Source: Chromobacterium alkanivorans
Lineage (GTDB): Bacteria; Pseudomonadota; Gammaproteobacteria; Burkholderiales; Chromobacteriaceae
DNA: 64,000 nt
Reading direction: 5' to 3'
Assembly (NCBI RefSeq): GCF_016937655.1
Contig: NZ_JAFHKL010000005.1
Coordinates: forward strand, 124,001-188,000
Numbering within the stretch: the stretch's first letter is position 1; every line of letters starts with the position of its first letter. Position numbers and translations under genes: made by a program. Shown one piece after another: positions 1-8,446 of the stretch. The notes under the pieces are model-generated. The model was not told the DNA's origin. It ran no database searches and saw only the letters and a program-made list of their open reading frames with translations.

Positions 1-549
1 GAAGTGCTGCATCCGTCCGGCTGGGTGCTGCTCAATTATCTGATGGACGCGCGCACCGGCCTGGGGCGCTTCAAGGAGTTCCGAATCAGCAATTACCAGC
101 TGATGCTGGACCTGATCCGTTATTGCCGCGACCACAGCATCGACCAGATCCTGGCGCTGCCGGACGTGCAGGAACGCGTGGAGTTGTACGCGAAGCACGA
201 GGCGCTGGCCAAGGAGCAGATCCGGCGCTGTTCCCGCGTTTACGGCAATCTGGTGGTGCTGAACCTGCTGCATGAGGAGGTGATCCACCCGACCAACCGC
301 TTCATGATTTACGCGCTGTTCCCGGACTGCAATATCTCCATCCACCAGCTGTGGGGCGTCAACCGGCAGAACACGGTGTTCGCGGTGGGCAAGTCCATCA
401 TCAACCGCACTTCGCGCACCAATGTGGGCGCGCTGATGCTGCAATACGGCGGCGGCGGCCATGAGGCGGCCGGCACCTGCCAGGTGGGCAACGACCAGGC
501 CGAGGACGTGCGCGACGAGCTGGTCGCGCGCATCCGCGGCCACGGCTGA
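1..549 (+). CDS. DHH/DHHA1-family phosphoesterase, C-terminal part
   Basis: The reading frame is open from the first base, so the start and the N-terminal DHH domain lie outside the window; about 182 codons are visible. The tail carries the glycine-rich DHHA1 signature GGGGHEAAGTC, which in this superfamily (RecJ, NrnA, exopolyphosphatase-like enzymes) binds the phosphate or nucleic-acid substrate. Visible sequence does not separate a nanoRNase/pAp phosphatase from a polyphosphate-related enzyme, so no gene symbol is given. It ends at TGA 547-549 and the next gene is on the opposite strand. Confidence 0.8.
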   Translation, partial: EVLHPSGWVLLNYLMDARTGLGRFKEFRISNYQLMLDLIRYCRDHSIDQILALPDVQERVELYAKHEALAKEQIRRCSRVYGNLVVLNLLHEEVIHPTNRFMIYALFPDCNISIHQLWGVNRQNTVFAVGKSIINRTSRTNVGALMLQYGGGGHEAAGTCQVGNDQAEDVRDELVARIRGHG

Positions 550-639
550 GAGCCCGTGAACGATTGTGGCCGTTAAGGCGTGACAAGGCGGTGCGGCTGA
601 ACTCGCCGTACCGCGCCTCATTACGCGCCGCAGCTCGTA

Positions 640-1302
640 TCAGGCCAACTGTCGCAGCACTTCCAGCGCCTGGTGCAGGTCCTGGCACACCGCCAGCGCT
701 TGATGAGTCTGGTCCGCCGGCGGCGTCACCAGGTCCGGCACCAGGATCACTCGCATGCCGGCCGCGACGCCGGCGTGCAGGCCGTAGATCGAGTCCTCCA
801 GCACTACGCAGCGCAGCGGGTCCACGTCCAGCTTGCGCGCGGCGGCCAGGTAGACGTCCGGCGCCGGCTTGGTGTGGGCCACTTCGTCGCCGGCCACCAC
901 GGTGTCGAAATACCGCGAGAGCCCGGTGCGGCCCAGCTTGATGTCGGCCAGCTGGCGCTGGGTGGAGGTGGCCACCGCGCGCGGCAGCGCTTGCGCGTCG
1001 ACCCAGTCCAGCAAGGCCTCGATGCCGGTCTTCAGCGGAATCTCCTCATGCTCCAGCATCTGCCAGTAATGGCGGCGACCCACGTTTTGCAGCGCGACGG
1101 CCTCGTCCTGGCTGCCCAGCCTCTCGCTGAGGAATTCGGTGCAGCGGCGCATGGACAGGCCCACCATGTCCAGCAGCAGCTGATCGCTGAGCGTCATGTC
1201 CAGCTCATCGGCGGCGCGGCGCCAGGACTCCATGGAAATTCTTTCGGTGTCTATCATCAGGCCGTCCATGTCGAACAGGATGGCGTCATAGTTTTGCGGC
1301 AT
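640..1302 (-). CDS. HAD-superfamily phosphatase (beta-phosphoglucomutase-like subgroup)
   Basis: A 220-aa soluble hydrolase with the four HAD motifs in order: motif I DMDGLMIDT near residue 11 (nucleophile Asp and acid/base Asp two residues on), motif II VATST, motif III Lys in TKPAPDVY, and motif IV VLEDS. The helical cap lies between motifs I and II, as in phosphoglycolate phosphatase and beta-phosphoglucomutase relatives. The start at 1302 was chosen because homology to the family begins there; an in-frame extension upstream to 1467 would overlap the divergent ParA gene. Substrate is unknown. It is transcribed divergently from the ParA-like gene. Confidence 0.85.
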   Translation of the reverse strand: MPQNYDAILFDMDGLMIDTERISMESWRRAADELDMTLSDQLLLDMVGLSMRRCTEFLSERLGSQDEAVALQNVGRRHYWQMLEHEEIPLKTGIEALLDWVDAQALPRAVATSTQRQLADIKLGRTGLSRYFDTVVAGDEVAHTKPAPDVYLAAARKLDVDPLRCVVLEDSIYGLHAGVAAGMRVILVPDLVTPPADQTHQALAVCQDLHQALEVLRQLA

Positions 1303-1405
1303 GCGGGCTCCTTTTCCGGGCTTCGACCTTACCCCTATAGCCCGGCTGCGGCAAGCGCTCCCCCTCTGGTATAGTGGGCCATCGCAAACGGCAGAGGAGG
1401 CGGAT

Positions 1406-2053
1406 GTGCAATCGGTATTGGTGGCCAACCCCAAGGGCGGCAGCGGCAAATCGACCTTGGCGACCAATCTGGCCGGCTATTACGCCGCGCGCGGCAAGCG
1501 CGTGATGCTGGGCGACGTGGACCGGCAGCAATCCTCGCTGGGCTGGCTGGCGCAGCGTGACGCGGCGCTGCCGTCCATCGCCGGCTGGGAGGTCAAGGCC
1601 GGCGAGACGGCGCGGCCGCCCAAGGGCACCGAGGTGGTGGTGCTGGACAGCGCGGCCGGCCTGCACGGCAAGAAGCTGGCGGCCCTGGTGTCCCGGGTGG
1701 GACGCATCCTGGTGCCCATCCAGCCGTCGCCGTTCGACATGTGGGCGAGCGAGGCTTTTTTCGAGCAGCTGCTGGAAGAGAAGGCCATCCGCAAGAACAA
1801 GGCCTTCATGGCGGTGGTGGGGATGCGGGTGGACCCGCGCACCCGCTCCGCGCGCGAACTGGAGAAATTCCTGGCGGATCACGAAGTGCCGGTGCTGACC
1901 TGGCTGCGCGACACCCAGCTTTACGTGCAGGCGGCGTCCAGCGGACTGTCCTTGTTCGATCTGCCGCCGTCGCGCACCCAGCGCGACCGTGACGCCTGGC
2001 AGCCGCTGCTCAATTGGCTGGGCGAGGAAGAAGAAAGCTGGTGCGACAAGTGA
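1406..2053 (+). CDS. Orphan ParA/MinD-type ATPase
   Basis: A 215-aa P-loop ATPase of the ParA family. The deviant Walker A NPKGGSGKST, carrying both the signature and the catalytic lysines, starts at residue 8; DVDRQQSS follows as the switch region and VVVLDSA as Walker B. The start is GTG 1406, preceded by GAGGAG at 1394-1399; an overlapping ATG at 1404 is in another frame. There is no parB, minE or parS-like partner next to it, so chromosome partitioning is unlikely. Orphan ParA proteins usually position another cargo such as chemoreceptor clusters or pili; which cargo is not visible here. A TATAGT at 1369-1374 may be the -10. Confidence 0.85.
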   Translation: MQSVLVANPKGGSGKSTLATNLAGYYAARGKRVMLGDVDRQQSSLGWLAQRDAALPSIAGWEVKAGETARPPKGTEVVVLDSAAGLHGKKLAALVSRVGRILVPIQPSPFDMWASEAFFEQLLEEKAIRKNKAFMAVVGMRVDPRTRSARELEKFLADHEVPVLTWLRDTQLYVQAASSGLSLFDLPPSRTQRDRDAWQPLLNWLGEEEESWCDK

Positions 2054-2084
2054 AATGTTTTGTCTTGATCCGAAATAAAATAGC

Positions 2085-2113
2085 TTGACGTGAAGAAACC
2101 GGCGGCGTAAGGT
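2085..2113 (+). promoter_or_regulatory. Candidate sigma70 promoter for guaC
   Basis: TTGACG (2085-2090) and TAAGGT (2108-2113) are separated by 17 bases. This would start transcription near 2120, just ahead of the structured leader. The -10 box is a weak match, so the call rests mostly on spacing and position. Confidence 0.4.
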
Positions 2114-2118
2114 GTGCC

Positions 2119-2205
2119 GGTAAGTGCGTGCGAGCCAAGCGAGGCGTCGCAGGGGGCACTGTAAACGGGAGCCGTCGGGGCTCCCGTTTATGTTTGGGGC
2201 CCCTT
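2119..2205 (+). ncRNA. Structured 5' leader upstream of guaC
   Basis: The leader folds by eye into a two-level stem followed by a second hairpin. AGTGC (from 2122) pairs with GCACT (ending 2160), enclosing TGCGA/TCGCA and an inner GCC/GGC stem with loop AAGCGA. A strong hairpin follows: AAACGGGAGC (2163-2172) with GCTCCCGTTT (2180-2189), loop near 2173-2179. A GGGGCCCC palindrome at 2197-2204 precedes a T-rich stretch. This layout suits an attenuator or riboswitch controlling GMP reductase. It matches no riboswitch class I can name, and a plain terminator of the ParA gene is an alternative for the second hairpin. Confidence 0.5.
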
Positions 2206-2241
2206 GTTTTTTGACTCTATTTCCGCTTTGGGAGCACACGC

Positions 2242-3192
2242 ATGATCAAGACAGAACTCAATTACGGCGACGTTTATCTGGTGCCGAAAAAAACCGTGGT
2301 GGACAGCCGCAAGGAATGCGACACCTCGGTGCAATTCGGTCCGCGCCGTTTCGACATGCCGGTCTACGCGTCGAACATGAAGTCGGTGGTCTGCGCCGAG
2401 AGCAGCGAGCTCTTCGCCGCTCGGAACTGGTTCTACACCATGCACCGCTTCAATGTGGACGCGGTGGCCTTCACCCGCGAAATGCAGGAAAAAGGCCTGT
2501 TCGCCTCCATCAGCGTCGGCGTCAACGAAGACACGCTGGAACAGCTGGCCGCGCTCAAGCAAGCGGGACTCACCCCTGAATACATGACGCTGGACATCGC
2601 CAACGCCTGGTGCGTGAAGGCCGAGCGCATGATCAAGCACATCAAGCAGCAGTTCCCGAACACCTTCCTGATCGGCGGCAACATCGCCACCGCCGAGGCC
2701 GCGCGCGACCTTGAAAGCTGGGGCTGCGACGCGATCAAGGCCGGCATCGCCGGCGGCCGCGTCTGCATCACCAAGAACAAGACCGGCTTCCACCGGCCGA
2801 TGATTTCCACGGTGCAGGACTGCGTGGCCGCGGTCAAAGTGCCGGTGATCGCCGACGGCGGCATCGTCGAGCACGGCGACATCGCCAAGGCGCTGGCCTG
2901 CGGCGCCAGCATGGTCATGGCGGGCTCGCTGTTCGCCGGCTACGACGAATCCGCCGGCGAGATCGTCGAGATCAGCGGCAAGCACTACAAGGAATACTTC
3001 GGCAGCGCTTCGCAGTTCAACAAGGGCGCCTACGTCAACGTGGAAGGCAAGAAAATCCTGGTGGAGTACAAGGGCAGCATCGGCAAGCTGCTGCGCGAAC
3101 TGAAGGAAGACCTGCAGTCGTCCATCAGCTACGCCGGCGGCAACACCCTGGAAGCTTTGCGCAGCGCCGAACTGATCCAGGTTCGCCGCTGA
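2242..3192 (+). CDS. guaC: GMP reductase
   Basis: A 316-aa IMPDH/GMPR-family barrel enzyme that reductively deaminates GMP to IMP with NADPH, returning guanine nucleotides to the IMP pool. The catalytic loop reads GGRVCITKNKTGF with the cysteine at residue 175, and the phosphate-binding stretches IADGGIVEHGDIAKA and MVMAGSLFAGYDE are present. There is no CBS pair, and the length fits GMP reductase rather than IMP dehydrogenase (about 485 aa). The loop resembles the Gram-positive/type-2 form more than the E. coli enzyme. ATG 2242 follows GGGAG at 2230-2234. The long structured leader suggests RNA-level control. Confidence 0.85.
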   Translation: MIKTELNYGDVYLVPKKTVVDSRKECDTSVQFGPRRFDMPVYASNMKSVVCAESSELFAARNWFYTMHRFNVDAVAFTREMQEKGLFASISVGVNEDTLEQLAALKQAGLTPEYMTLDIANAWCVKAERMIKHIKQQFPNTFLIGGNIATAEAARDLESWGCDAIKAGIAGGRVCITKNKTGFHRPMISTVQDCVAAVKVPVIADGGIVEHGDIAKALACGASMVMAGSLFAGYDESAGEIVEISGKHYKEYFGSASQFNKGAYVNVEGKKILVEYKGSIGKLLRELKEDLQSSISYAGGNTLEALRSAELIQVRR

Positions 3193-3207
3193 GCCTGACC
3201 ACGCGGC

Positions 3208-3696
3208 TCAGGCGTGCTGCGCCGCCGCTGGACGCGGCGCTTCCTCTTGCGGCTGGGCGCGGCATTGCGCCCAGATCGCGCACTCCAGCTGCATCGCCAC
3301 CTCGTCGCGCTGATTGAGGGTGGTCCAGCGCACCTTCACCACGCCGAAGCCGGGCTGGCTGTTGGAGCGGCGCTTGTCCAGCACCTCAACGGTGACGCGC
3401 AAGGCGTCGCCGGCGCGGGTGGGCTGGGGCCAACGCATCTTGTCGATCTGCATGCCGATCAAGCCGTTGGCCATTTTCCCCAGCTCGGTCTGGGTCACCA
3501 GCCGCATGCTCAGACTGCTGGTCTGCCAGCCGCTGGCGGCCAGGCCGCCGAACAGGCTGTCCGCGGCGCTTTGCGGGTCGGTATGGAAGTATTGCGGATC
3601 GTACTGGCGGGCGAAGCCGATCAGTTCTTCCTCGCTCAGCACGTGGGTGGGGCTGTGGAACAGTTGTCCCGCTTTCAAATCTTCAAAATAGAGCAT
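3208..3696 (-). CDS. MaoC-like hotdog-fold dehydratase
   Basis: A 162-aa single hotdog-domain protein of the MaoC/(R)-specific enoyl-CoA hydratase type. The hydratase signature is seen in FARQYDPQYFHTDPQSA (Asp and His of the catalytic pair, residues about 28-44), followed by FGGLAASGWQTSSL. Such enzymes hydrate trans-2-enoyl-CoA, for example to supply PHA precursors. No fatty-acid or PHA gene is adjacent, so the substrate is open. It converges on guaC; a GCCTGA/TCAGGC hairpin (3193-3213) at the shared end may act as a small bidirectional terminator. Confidence 0.8.
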   Translation of the reverse strand: MLYFEDLKAGQLFHSPTHVLSEEELIGFARQYDPQYFHTDPQSAADSLFGGLAASGWQTSSLSMRLVTQTELGKMANGLIGMQIDKMRWPQPTRAGDALRVTVEVLDKRRSNSQPGFGVVKVRWTTLNQRDEVAMQLECAIWAQCRAQPQEEAPRPAAAQHA

Positions 3697-3793
3697 ATCG
3701 ACTTACGTTTGCGTCATCTCGAGCGCGCAGCTTAACGCGGCCGGCGAAACGGGTCAAAATCCGCAAGGCATTCAGCCGAGCAAGGGGAATATT

Positions 3794-4546
3794 TTGTCGC
3801 AAGATAGACAGTTGGAAGTGTGCGCCGGCTCGCTGGCGTCCTGCCTGGCCGCCGCGCAGGGCGGCGCGGCCAGGGTGGAGTTGTGCGCCAGCCTGGAAAC
3901 CGGCGGCGTCACGCCGTCGCCGGGCATGATCGCGCTGGCGCGGCAGCGGCTGGACATCGGCCTGCATGTGATCGTGCGTCCGCGCGGCGGCGATTTCCTG
4001 TATTCCGACGACGAGTTCGAAGTGATGCGCCGCGACGTGCTGGCCTGCCGCGAACTGGGGGCGGACGGCGTGGTGCTGGGCCTGCTGACCGCGGACGGCG
4101 ACGTGGACGTGGAGCGCAGCCGCGAGCTGGTCCAGTTGGCCGGGTCGATGAGCTGCACTTTTCACCGCGCCTTCGACATGGCGCGAGATCCCGAACAGGC
4201 GCTGGAGCAAGTCATCGCCAGCGGTTGCCGGCGCGTGTTGACCTCCGGCCAGGCGCCGGACGCGCTGGAAGGCGCGGCCCTGATCAACCGTTTGCGCCGC
4301 CAGGCGGGGGCGCGGCTGATTCTGATGCCGGGTTGCGGCGTGCGGCCGGACAATCTGGCCGAACTGGCGCGCGCGACGGGGTGCCGCGAATTTCACGCCT
4401 CGGCCAGCGTCAAGGTGGCCAGCGCGATGCGTCATCGCCAGGCCGGGGTCAGCATGGGGACGGCGGGCATGGACGAGTACGACAGGCGGGAAAGCTGTGT
4501 CGAAACCGTACGGATGATGACGGATTTGCTGCGCGGACTCGATTGA
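3794..4546 (+). CDS. cutC: CutC-family protein
   Basis: A 250-aa TIM-barrel protein of the CutC family. Recognisable segments are LEVCAGSLASCLAAAQGGA near the N-terminus, ARVELCASLETGGVTPSPG, VIVRPRGGDFLYSDDE, TFHRAFDM, and the C-terminal EFHASA. CutC was named for copper homeostasis in E. coli, but its biochemical role is uncertain. The start is TTG 3794 with AAGGGGA at 3782-3788. A cupin gene follows 71 bases later on the same strand. Confidence 0.85.
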   Translation: MSQDRQLEVCAGSLASCLAAAQGGAARVELCASLETGGVTPSPGMIALARQRLDIGLHVIVRPRGGDFLYSDDEFEVMRRDVLACRELGADGVVLGLLTADGDVDVERSRELVQLAGSMSCTFHRAFDMARDPEQALEQVIASGCRRVLTSGQAPDALEGAALINRLRRQAGARLILMPGCGVRPDNLAELARATGCREFHASASVKVASAMRHRQAGVSMGTAGMDEYDRRESCVETVRMMTDLLRGLD

Positions 4547-4617
4547 CGCTTGTCGGGCGGGCCGGATTTGCAGGATGATTCTGGCATTTTCCGGCCGCGG
4601 GTCATGAGGAGCGCAGA

Positions 4618-5139
4618 ATGAGCAAGCCGTCGCATGTGGTCAATATCGACCAGGTGGAAGCCGTGGACTACCGGGAGGGAGAAGGGTGGGGCGGCAGCTA
4701 CCAGCCGCTGACGCCGGCGCTGGACGCCTTGCCCGGCCGGCTGGGCGCCAATCTGACCCGGCTGCCGCCGGGGCGCGCCGGTTGTCCCTTCCACGCCCAT
4801 GCCCGCGAGGATGAAATCTTCTATGTGCTGTCCGGACGCGGCGTGCTGCGCCTGGGCGACAGCCTGCAGGAAATCGGACCCGGCGACTGCATTTCCTGTC
4901 CGGCCGGCACCGGCGTCGCGCATCAGATCGCCAATCCTTTCGATCAAGACTTGGTTTACCTCGGCATCGGCGTCAACGACCCGCACGAGGTCTGCGTCTA
5001 TCCGGACAGCGGCAAGGTGCTGGTCCGCCATCTGAAGCAGGTGGGGCGGCTGGAGAGCGCGCCGTATTACGACGGGGAGCCGGCGCGCCCCGGCATCTTC
5101 GACATGCTGGAGCGGGAGCAGGCGCTGGCCCGGAAATAG
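4618..5139 (+). CDS. Cupin-domain protein
   Basis: A 173-aa small cupin. Motif 1 is PFHAHAREDEIFYVLSGRG (metal-ligand His/His/Glu, residues about 59-77) and motif 2 is PGDCISCPAGTGVAHQIAN with the last metal histidine. Stand-alone cupins of this shape may be dioxygenases, isomerases or sugar-binding proteins, and the sequence alone does not decide. ATG 4618 has GAGGAG five to ten bases upstream. It could share a transcript with cutC. Confidence 0.75.
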   Translation: MSKPSHVVNIDQVEAVDYREGEGWGGSYQPLTPALDALPGRLGANLTRLPPGRAGCPFHAHAREDEIFYVLSGRGVLRLGDSLQEIGPGDCISCPAGTGVAHQIANPFDQDLVYLGIGVNDPHEVCVYPDSGKVLVRHLKQVGRLESAPYYDGEPARPGIFDMLEREQALARK

Positions 5140-5191
5140 GCGGCTTGGCATGCGACGGCGGCATGAGCGATAACGGAACCATCGTTCATCC

Positions 5192-6007
5192 ATGGACAAG
5201 GCAATGAAGAGGCGGGCATTGAGCCGCGCGGCGGCGGTGTTGGCGTTGGTCTGGTCGCTGGGCGCGGCGGCGGAGCCCTTGCTGCTCTGCTACGAGGATC
5301 AGGTTTCCTACCCCTGGCTGGACGGTCGCGGCGGCGGGCTGGACATTCAGTTGATCAAGCAACTGCAGGGCGCGTTGAAGCGGGAGTTGTTCCTGCATCC
5401 GATGCCGTGGCGGCGCTGCATCAATATGCTGCGCCAAGGCAAGATGGACGGCGCCTTCGCCGCCAGCTTCGTGCCGGAGCGTTCGCAATGGGGCTTGTAC
5501 CCCATGTTGCCGGGCGGCGCGCCGGACGTCAGCCAGCGCCTGCACAGCTCCAGCTATTCCTTGTACCGGCTCAAGGGCACCACGGTGGACTGGGACGGCG
5601 CGCGGCTGTCCAGCGGCATGGCGCCGATAGGCGTGCAGACCGATTTCTCCATCGGCGCCTTTCTGCGTAAGCAGCAGGTGGAGATAGACGACAGCAACCG
5701 CGACCCATTGGCCATCCTGCAGATGCTGCGCCTGCGGCGCCTGAGCGGCGCGGCCTTGCAGACGCCGCGCGCGGAGCAGATTCTGCGCGAGCATCCGGAG
5801 CTGGCGGAGGCGATAGAGCGCTGCCGGCTGCCCTTGGAGGAAAAGCCTTATTTCCTGATGTTGTCGCGTCAGCTGGCGCACCGCGAGCCGGGCTTGCCGG
5901 GCAGGATCTGGACGGAGCTGGAGCGGCAACGGGAATCGCCGGCTTTTCTCGCCCTGCAGCGGGCGGCCGGGCTGCACCGCGAGGCCGCGGGTACGGGGCA
6001 CAAATGA
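5192..6007 (+). CDS. Periplasmic substrate-binding-protein-like protein
   Basis: A 271-aa secreted protein: basic N-terminus, hydrophobic stretch (about residues 11-25) and an AAA-E cleavage region, then a body resembling the SBP_bac_3 (amino-acid/HisJ type) fold, e.g. GGGLDIQLIKQLQGAL and MPWRRCINMLRQGKMDGAFA. No ABC permease or ATPase gene is nearby. It may therefore be a stand-alone sensor-like or enzymatic member of the fold, as PheC two genes downstream is. An alternative start at ATG 5204 would shorten the signal peptide. Confidence 0.65.
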   Translation: MDKAMKRRALSRAAAVLALVWSLGAAAEPLLLCYEDQVSYPWLDGRGGGLDIQLIKQLQGALKRELFLHPMPWRRCINMLRQGKMDGAFAASFVPERSQWGLYPMLPGGAPDVSQRLHSSSYSLYRLKGTTVDWDGARLSSGMAPIGVQTDFSIGAFLRKQQVEIDDSNRDPLAILQMLRLRRLSGAALQTPRAEQILREHPELAEAIERCRLPLEEKPYFLMLSRQLAHREPGLPGRIWTELERQRESPAFLALQRAAGLHREAAGTGHK

Positions 6008-6093
6008 AAACAGAATATTCAGCGACTGCTTGCTATCAAAATTAAAGCTTTTGCTTTATTATTTTCGACTCCTTGATTGTCTTAGGAATCCCA

Positions 6094-6771
6094 ATGCATA
6101 AAAAAACGCTTTTGGCCGCCGGCTGTTTATGGCTGGCCGCCGCCCCGGCCTTGGCGGAGGCCTGGTCCTATCCCGGCTGGCAGGACGGCCGCGACACCCG
6201 CGTCAAGGCGCTGGCCTTGCTGCAGACCTTGAACGCCACCTTGCTGAGCAATAGCAGCGCCACCCGCACCTTGCAGCAGTGGTGCGCCGATCACCGGATG
6301 GCGTCTCCGGCGCAAATCCGCGCCTTGCGCAATCCGGCGGACCACAAGGACGCCAGCCCGGAAGTGCGCGCCCAGCTGCAGGCGCGGCCGGGCGAGCGCA
6401 TTGCCTACCGGCGGGTGCAACTGGCCTGCGGCGAGCATGTGCTGTCCGAGGCCGACAACTGGTATTTGCCGTCCAAACTGAGCGAGGAGATGAACCGTCA
6501 GCTGGACAGCAGCGACGTGCCGTTCGGCCGCGCGGTGGCGGCGCTGAATTTCCGCCGGCAGACCGAGGAGGTCAAGCTGCTGTGGTCGCCGTTGCCGGCG
6601 GGCTGGGAAATGAAGCCCGCGGACAAAGAGACCGCCGCCGCCGGCCTGGACATCGCGCAGCAAGTGCTGCAACACCGCGCGGTGCTTTACCGCGGCAGCG
6701 ACAACGCGCCGTTCAGCGTGGTGGTGGAAACCTATCAGCGCGAGGTCTTCGCCTTCCCGCTGGCTTATTGA
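6094..6771 (+). CDS. Exported chorismate-lyase-like protein
   Basis: A 225-aa protein with a clear signal peptide (MHKK, hydrophobic core, APALAEA cleavage). The mature part reads like UbiC chorismate-pyruvate lyase: a YRRVQLACG strand at the position of UbiC's catalytic-arginine strand, WYLPSKLS, then DVPFGRAV where UbiC has TPLGRYL, and VVVETYQ near the C-terminus where UbiC has its catalytic glutamate (LLLTELF). That resemblance is by eye. UbiC is normally cytoplasmic and makes 4-hydroxybenzoate for ubiquinone; an exported version beside periplasmic PheC suggests extracytoplasmic chorismate chemistry. ATG 6094 follows AGGAA at 6084-6088; the longer in-frame TTG start at 6073 would spoil the signal peptide. 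Confidence 0.55.
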   Translation: MHKKTLLAAGCLWLAAAPALAEAWSYPGWQDGRDTRVKALALLQTLNATLLSNSSATRTLQQWCADHRMASPAQIRALRNPADHKDASPEVRAQLQARPGERIAYRRVQLACGEHVLSEADNWYLPSKLSEEMNRQLDSSDVPFGRAVAALNFRRQTEEVKLLWSPLPAGWEMKPADKETAAAGLDIAQQVLQHRAVLYRGSDNAPFSVVVETYQREVFAFPLAY

Positions 6772-6847
6772 GACCGCGCTGAGCGGCGTCTTGCGAGCCG
6801 GGCGCTGGCAGCGCCCATTACGCAAACATCAAAAGAAAAAACCAACC

Positions 6848-7624
6848 ATGATGAAGAAAAAAACCATGCTGGGCTGCCTGCTGTTGGGCGGCCTGATTGC
6901 GGGCCAGCCGGCGCTGGCGGACCGCTTGGACGATATCCTGCAACGCGGCAGCGTGCGAGTGGGCACCACCGGCGACTACCGGCCGTTCAGCGAACGGGAC
7001 CCGGCCAGCGGCGCATACCGCGGTCTGGACATCGACATGGCCGAAAGCCTGGCGCGGGCGCTGGGCGTCAAGCTGGAACTGGTGGCCACCAGCTGGCCGA
7101 CGCTGATGCGCGACCACGCGGCCGGCAAGTTCGACATCGCGATGAGCGGGGTGTCCATCAATCTGGAGCGGCAGAAGCGGGCGCTGTACTCGCTGCCTTA
7201 TCTGAACGACGGCAAAACGCCGATCACCCGCTGCGAAAACGCGCAGCGCTTCCAGACCATCGCCCAGATCAACCAGCCCCAGGTCAAACTGATCGTCAAC
7301 CCGGGCGGCACCAATGAAAAGTTCGCCCGTGCCCGGCTGCCGGCGGCCACGCTGACCGTGCATCCGGACAACGTCACCATTTTCCGGCAGATCATAGACG
7401 GCAAGGCGGATCTGATGGTGACCGACGCGGTGGAAACCCGTTATCAGCAGAAACTGCATCCGGAACTGTGCGCGGTGCACCCGGACAAGCCGTTCGACTT
7501 TTCGCAAAAAGCCTATCTGCTGCCCAACGACTGGCGCTGGAAAGCCTGGGTGGACCAATGGCTGAGCCAGAGCCTGCAAAACGGCGAATTCGCCGGCCTG
7601 TCGGCCAAGTGGCTGGGGAAATGA
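6848..7624 (+). CDS. pheC: Periplasmic cyclohexadienyl dehydratase
   Basis: A 258-aa protein with signal peptide (about residues 1-24, ending PALA-D) and an SBP_bac_3 fold closely resembling Pseudomonas aeruginosa PheC: VGTTGDYRPFSERD, SWPTLMRDHAAGKFDIAMSG, NPGGTNEKFAR, HPDNVTIFRQIIDGKADLM, and HPELCAVHPDKPFDFSQKAY. PheC decarboxylates and dehydrates prephenate to phenylpyruvate, or arogenate to phenylalanine, in the periplasm. The start at 6848 (ATG ATG) directly precedes the Lys-rich n-region. It follows the chorismate-lyase-like gene by 76 bases, and the two may form one transcript. Confidence 0.9.
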   Translation: MMKKKTMLGCLLLGGLIAGQPALADRLDDILQRGSVRVGTTGDYRPFSERDPASGAYRGLDIDMAESLARALGVKLELVATSWPTLMRDHAAGKFDIAMSGVSINLERQKRALYSLPYLNDGKTPITRCENAQRFQTIAQINQPQVKLIVNPGGTNEKFARARLPAATLTVHPDNVTIFRQIIDGKADLMVTDAVETRYQQKLHPELCAVHPDKPFDFSQKAYLLPNDWRWKAWVDQWLSQSLQNGEFAGLSAKWLGK

Positions 7625-7631
7625 GTCTGAC

Positions 7632-8423
7632 CTAGGCTTCGCTGCCTCGCAGTTGCTCGATATAGCAATTGAACAGCTCGGCGTGGCTGGCCACGCCGAG
7701 CTTCAGATACAGATTGCGGCGGTGGACCTTGACCGTCTCCGGCGAAATGACCAATTGCTGGGCAATCGCCTTGCTGGACAGGCCGCACAGCGTCAGCCGC
7801 GCCACCTCGGCTTCGCGTTCGGACAGCTTGCCGTGGCCGAAACGACTCAGCGTCTGCGTCAGCTGGTCGGACAAGCGCTGCGATGGCGGCGTGGGCGCGG
7901 AGCTCAGCTGCCAGTGGCGCCGCATCGCGGACAGCAGCCAGGGCTGCATCACGCGCAGCTTGCCGATGTCGGTCGGCTCGAACTCGTTCGCCTTGCCCAG
8001 CGACAATGACAAGACCTGGTCGGGGGCGACGCGCAGCAGCAGTTGGACCTCGTCCACGCCAACCTCGCCGCTCATATAGCGCTGGAAGTATTCGCTCTGG
8101 CGGAAGTGATCCGGCGCGATGTCGGGCAAGTGGTGGAGGCCGTCGGCGAAAGGCCGCTGCGCGTATTGATAGAAGGGGTCCAGCAGATACAGGCCCTGGC
8201 AGTAAAGCGCCATCGGCGACGCCGCGGCCTGGTGCTGAAAATCGCATTCCTCCAGAATCTGCGGCGGCGCGTCCGCGTGGTAGCAAGCGGCCAGCGCATT
8301 GTCCAGCGGCACGCTGCCGCGCAGCAGCAAGACCAGCTGGCGCCAGAACCCGGGCAGACCGATCTGCGCCATCAGCTGCGCCAGATGATGGTGCAACGGC
8401 AATTCCTTCAACAAAGCTTCCAT
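7632..8423 (-). CDS. LuxR-family transcriptional regulator
   Basis: A 263-aa regulator with a C-terminal LuxR/FixJ helix-turn-helix (about residues 198-250: [20 protein letters not shown], then [18 protein letters not shown]). The N-terminal 190 residues have no receiver aspartate pattern and no acyl-homoserine-lactone domain I can recognise, so the ligand is unknown. It converges on pheC and diverges from the APC permease gene. Such LuxR proteins next to an APC transporter and a P1 peptidase often control uptake and breakdown of amino acids or amines; here that is inference from position. Confidence 0.8.
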   Translation of the reverse strand: MEALLKELPLHHHLAQLMAQIGLPGFWRQLVLLLRGSVPLDNALAACYHADAPPQILEECDFQHQAAASPMALYCQGLYLLDPFYQYAQRPFADGLHHLPDIAPDHFRQSEYFQRYMSGEVGVDEVQLLLRVAPDQVLSLSLGKANEFEPTDIGKLRVMQPWLLSAMRRHWQLSSAPTPPSQRLSDQLTQTLSRFGHGKLSEREAEVARLTLCGLSSKAIAQQLVISPETVKVHRRNLYLKLGVASHAELFNCYIEQLRGSEA

Positions 8424-8446
8424 CCGGCAATCCCCGCTTGGGGTAA

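Noticed and set aside
550-640. Diverged repeat copy between the DHH and HAD genes
   Set aside because: GTGAACGAT, GTGACAAGGCG and GCGCCGCAGCTCGTA resemble the family in order, but similarity is too weak to call by eye.
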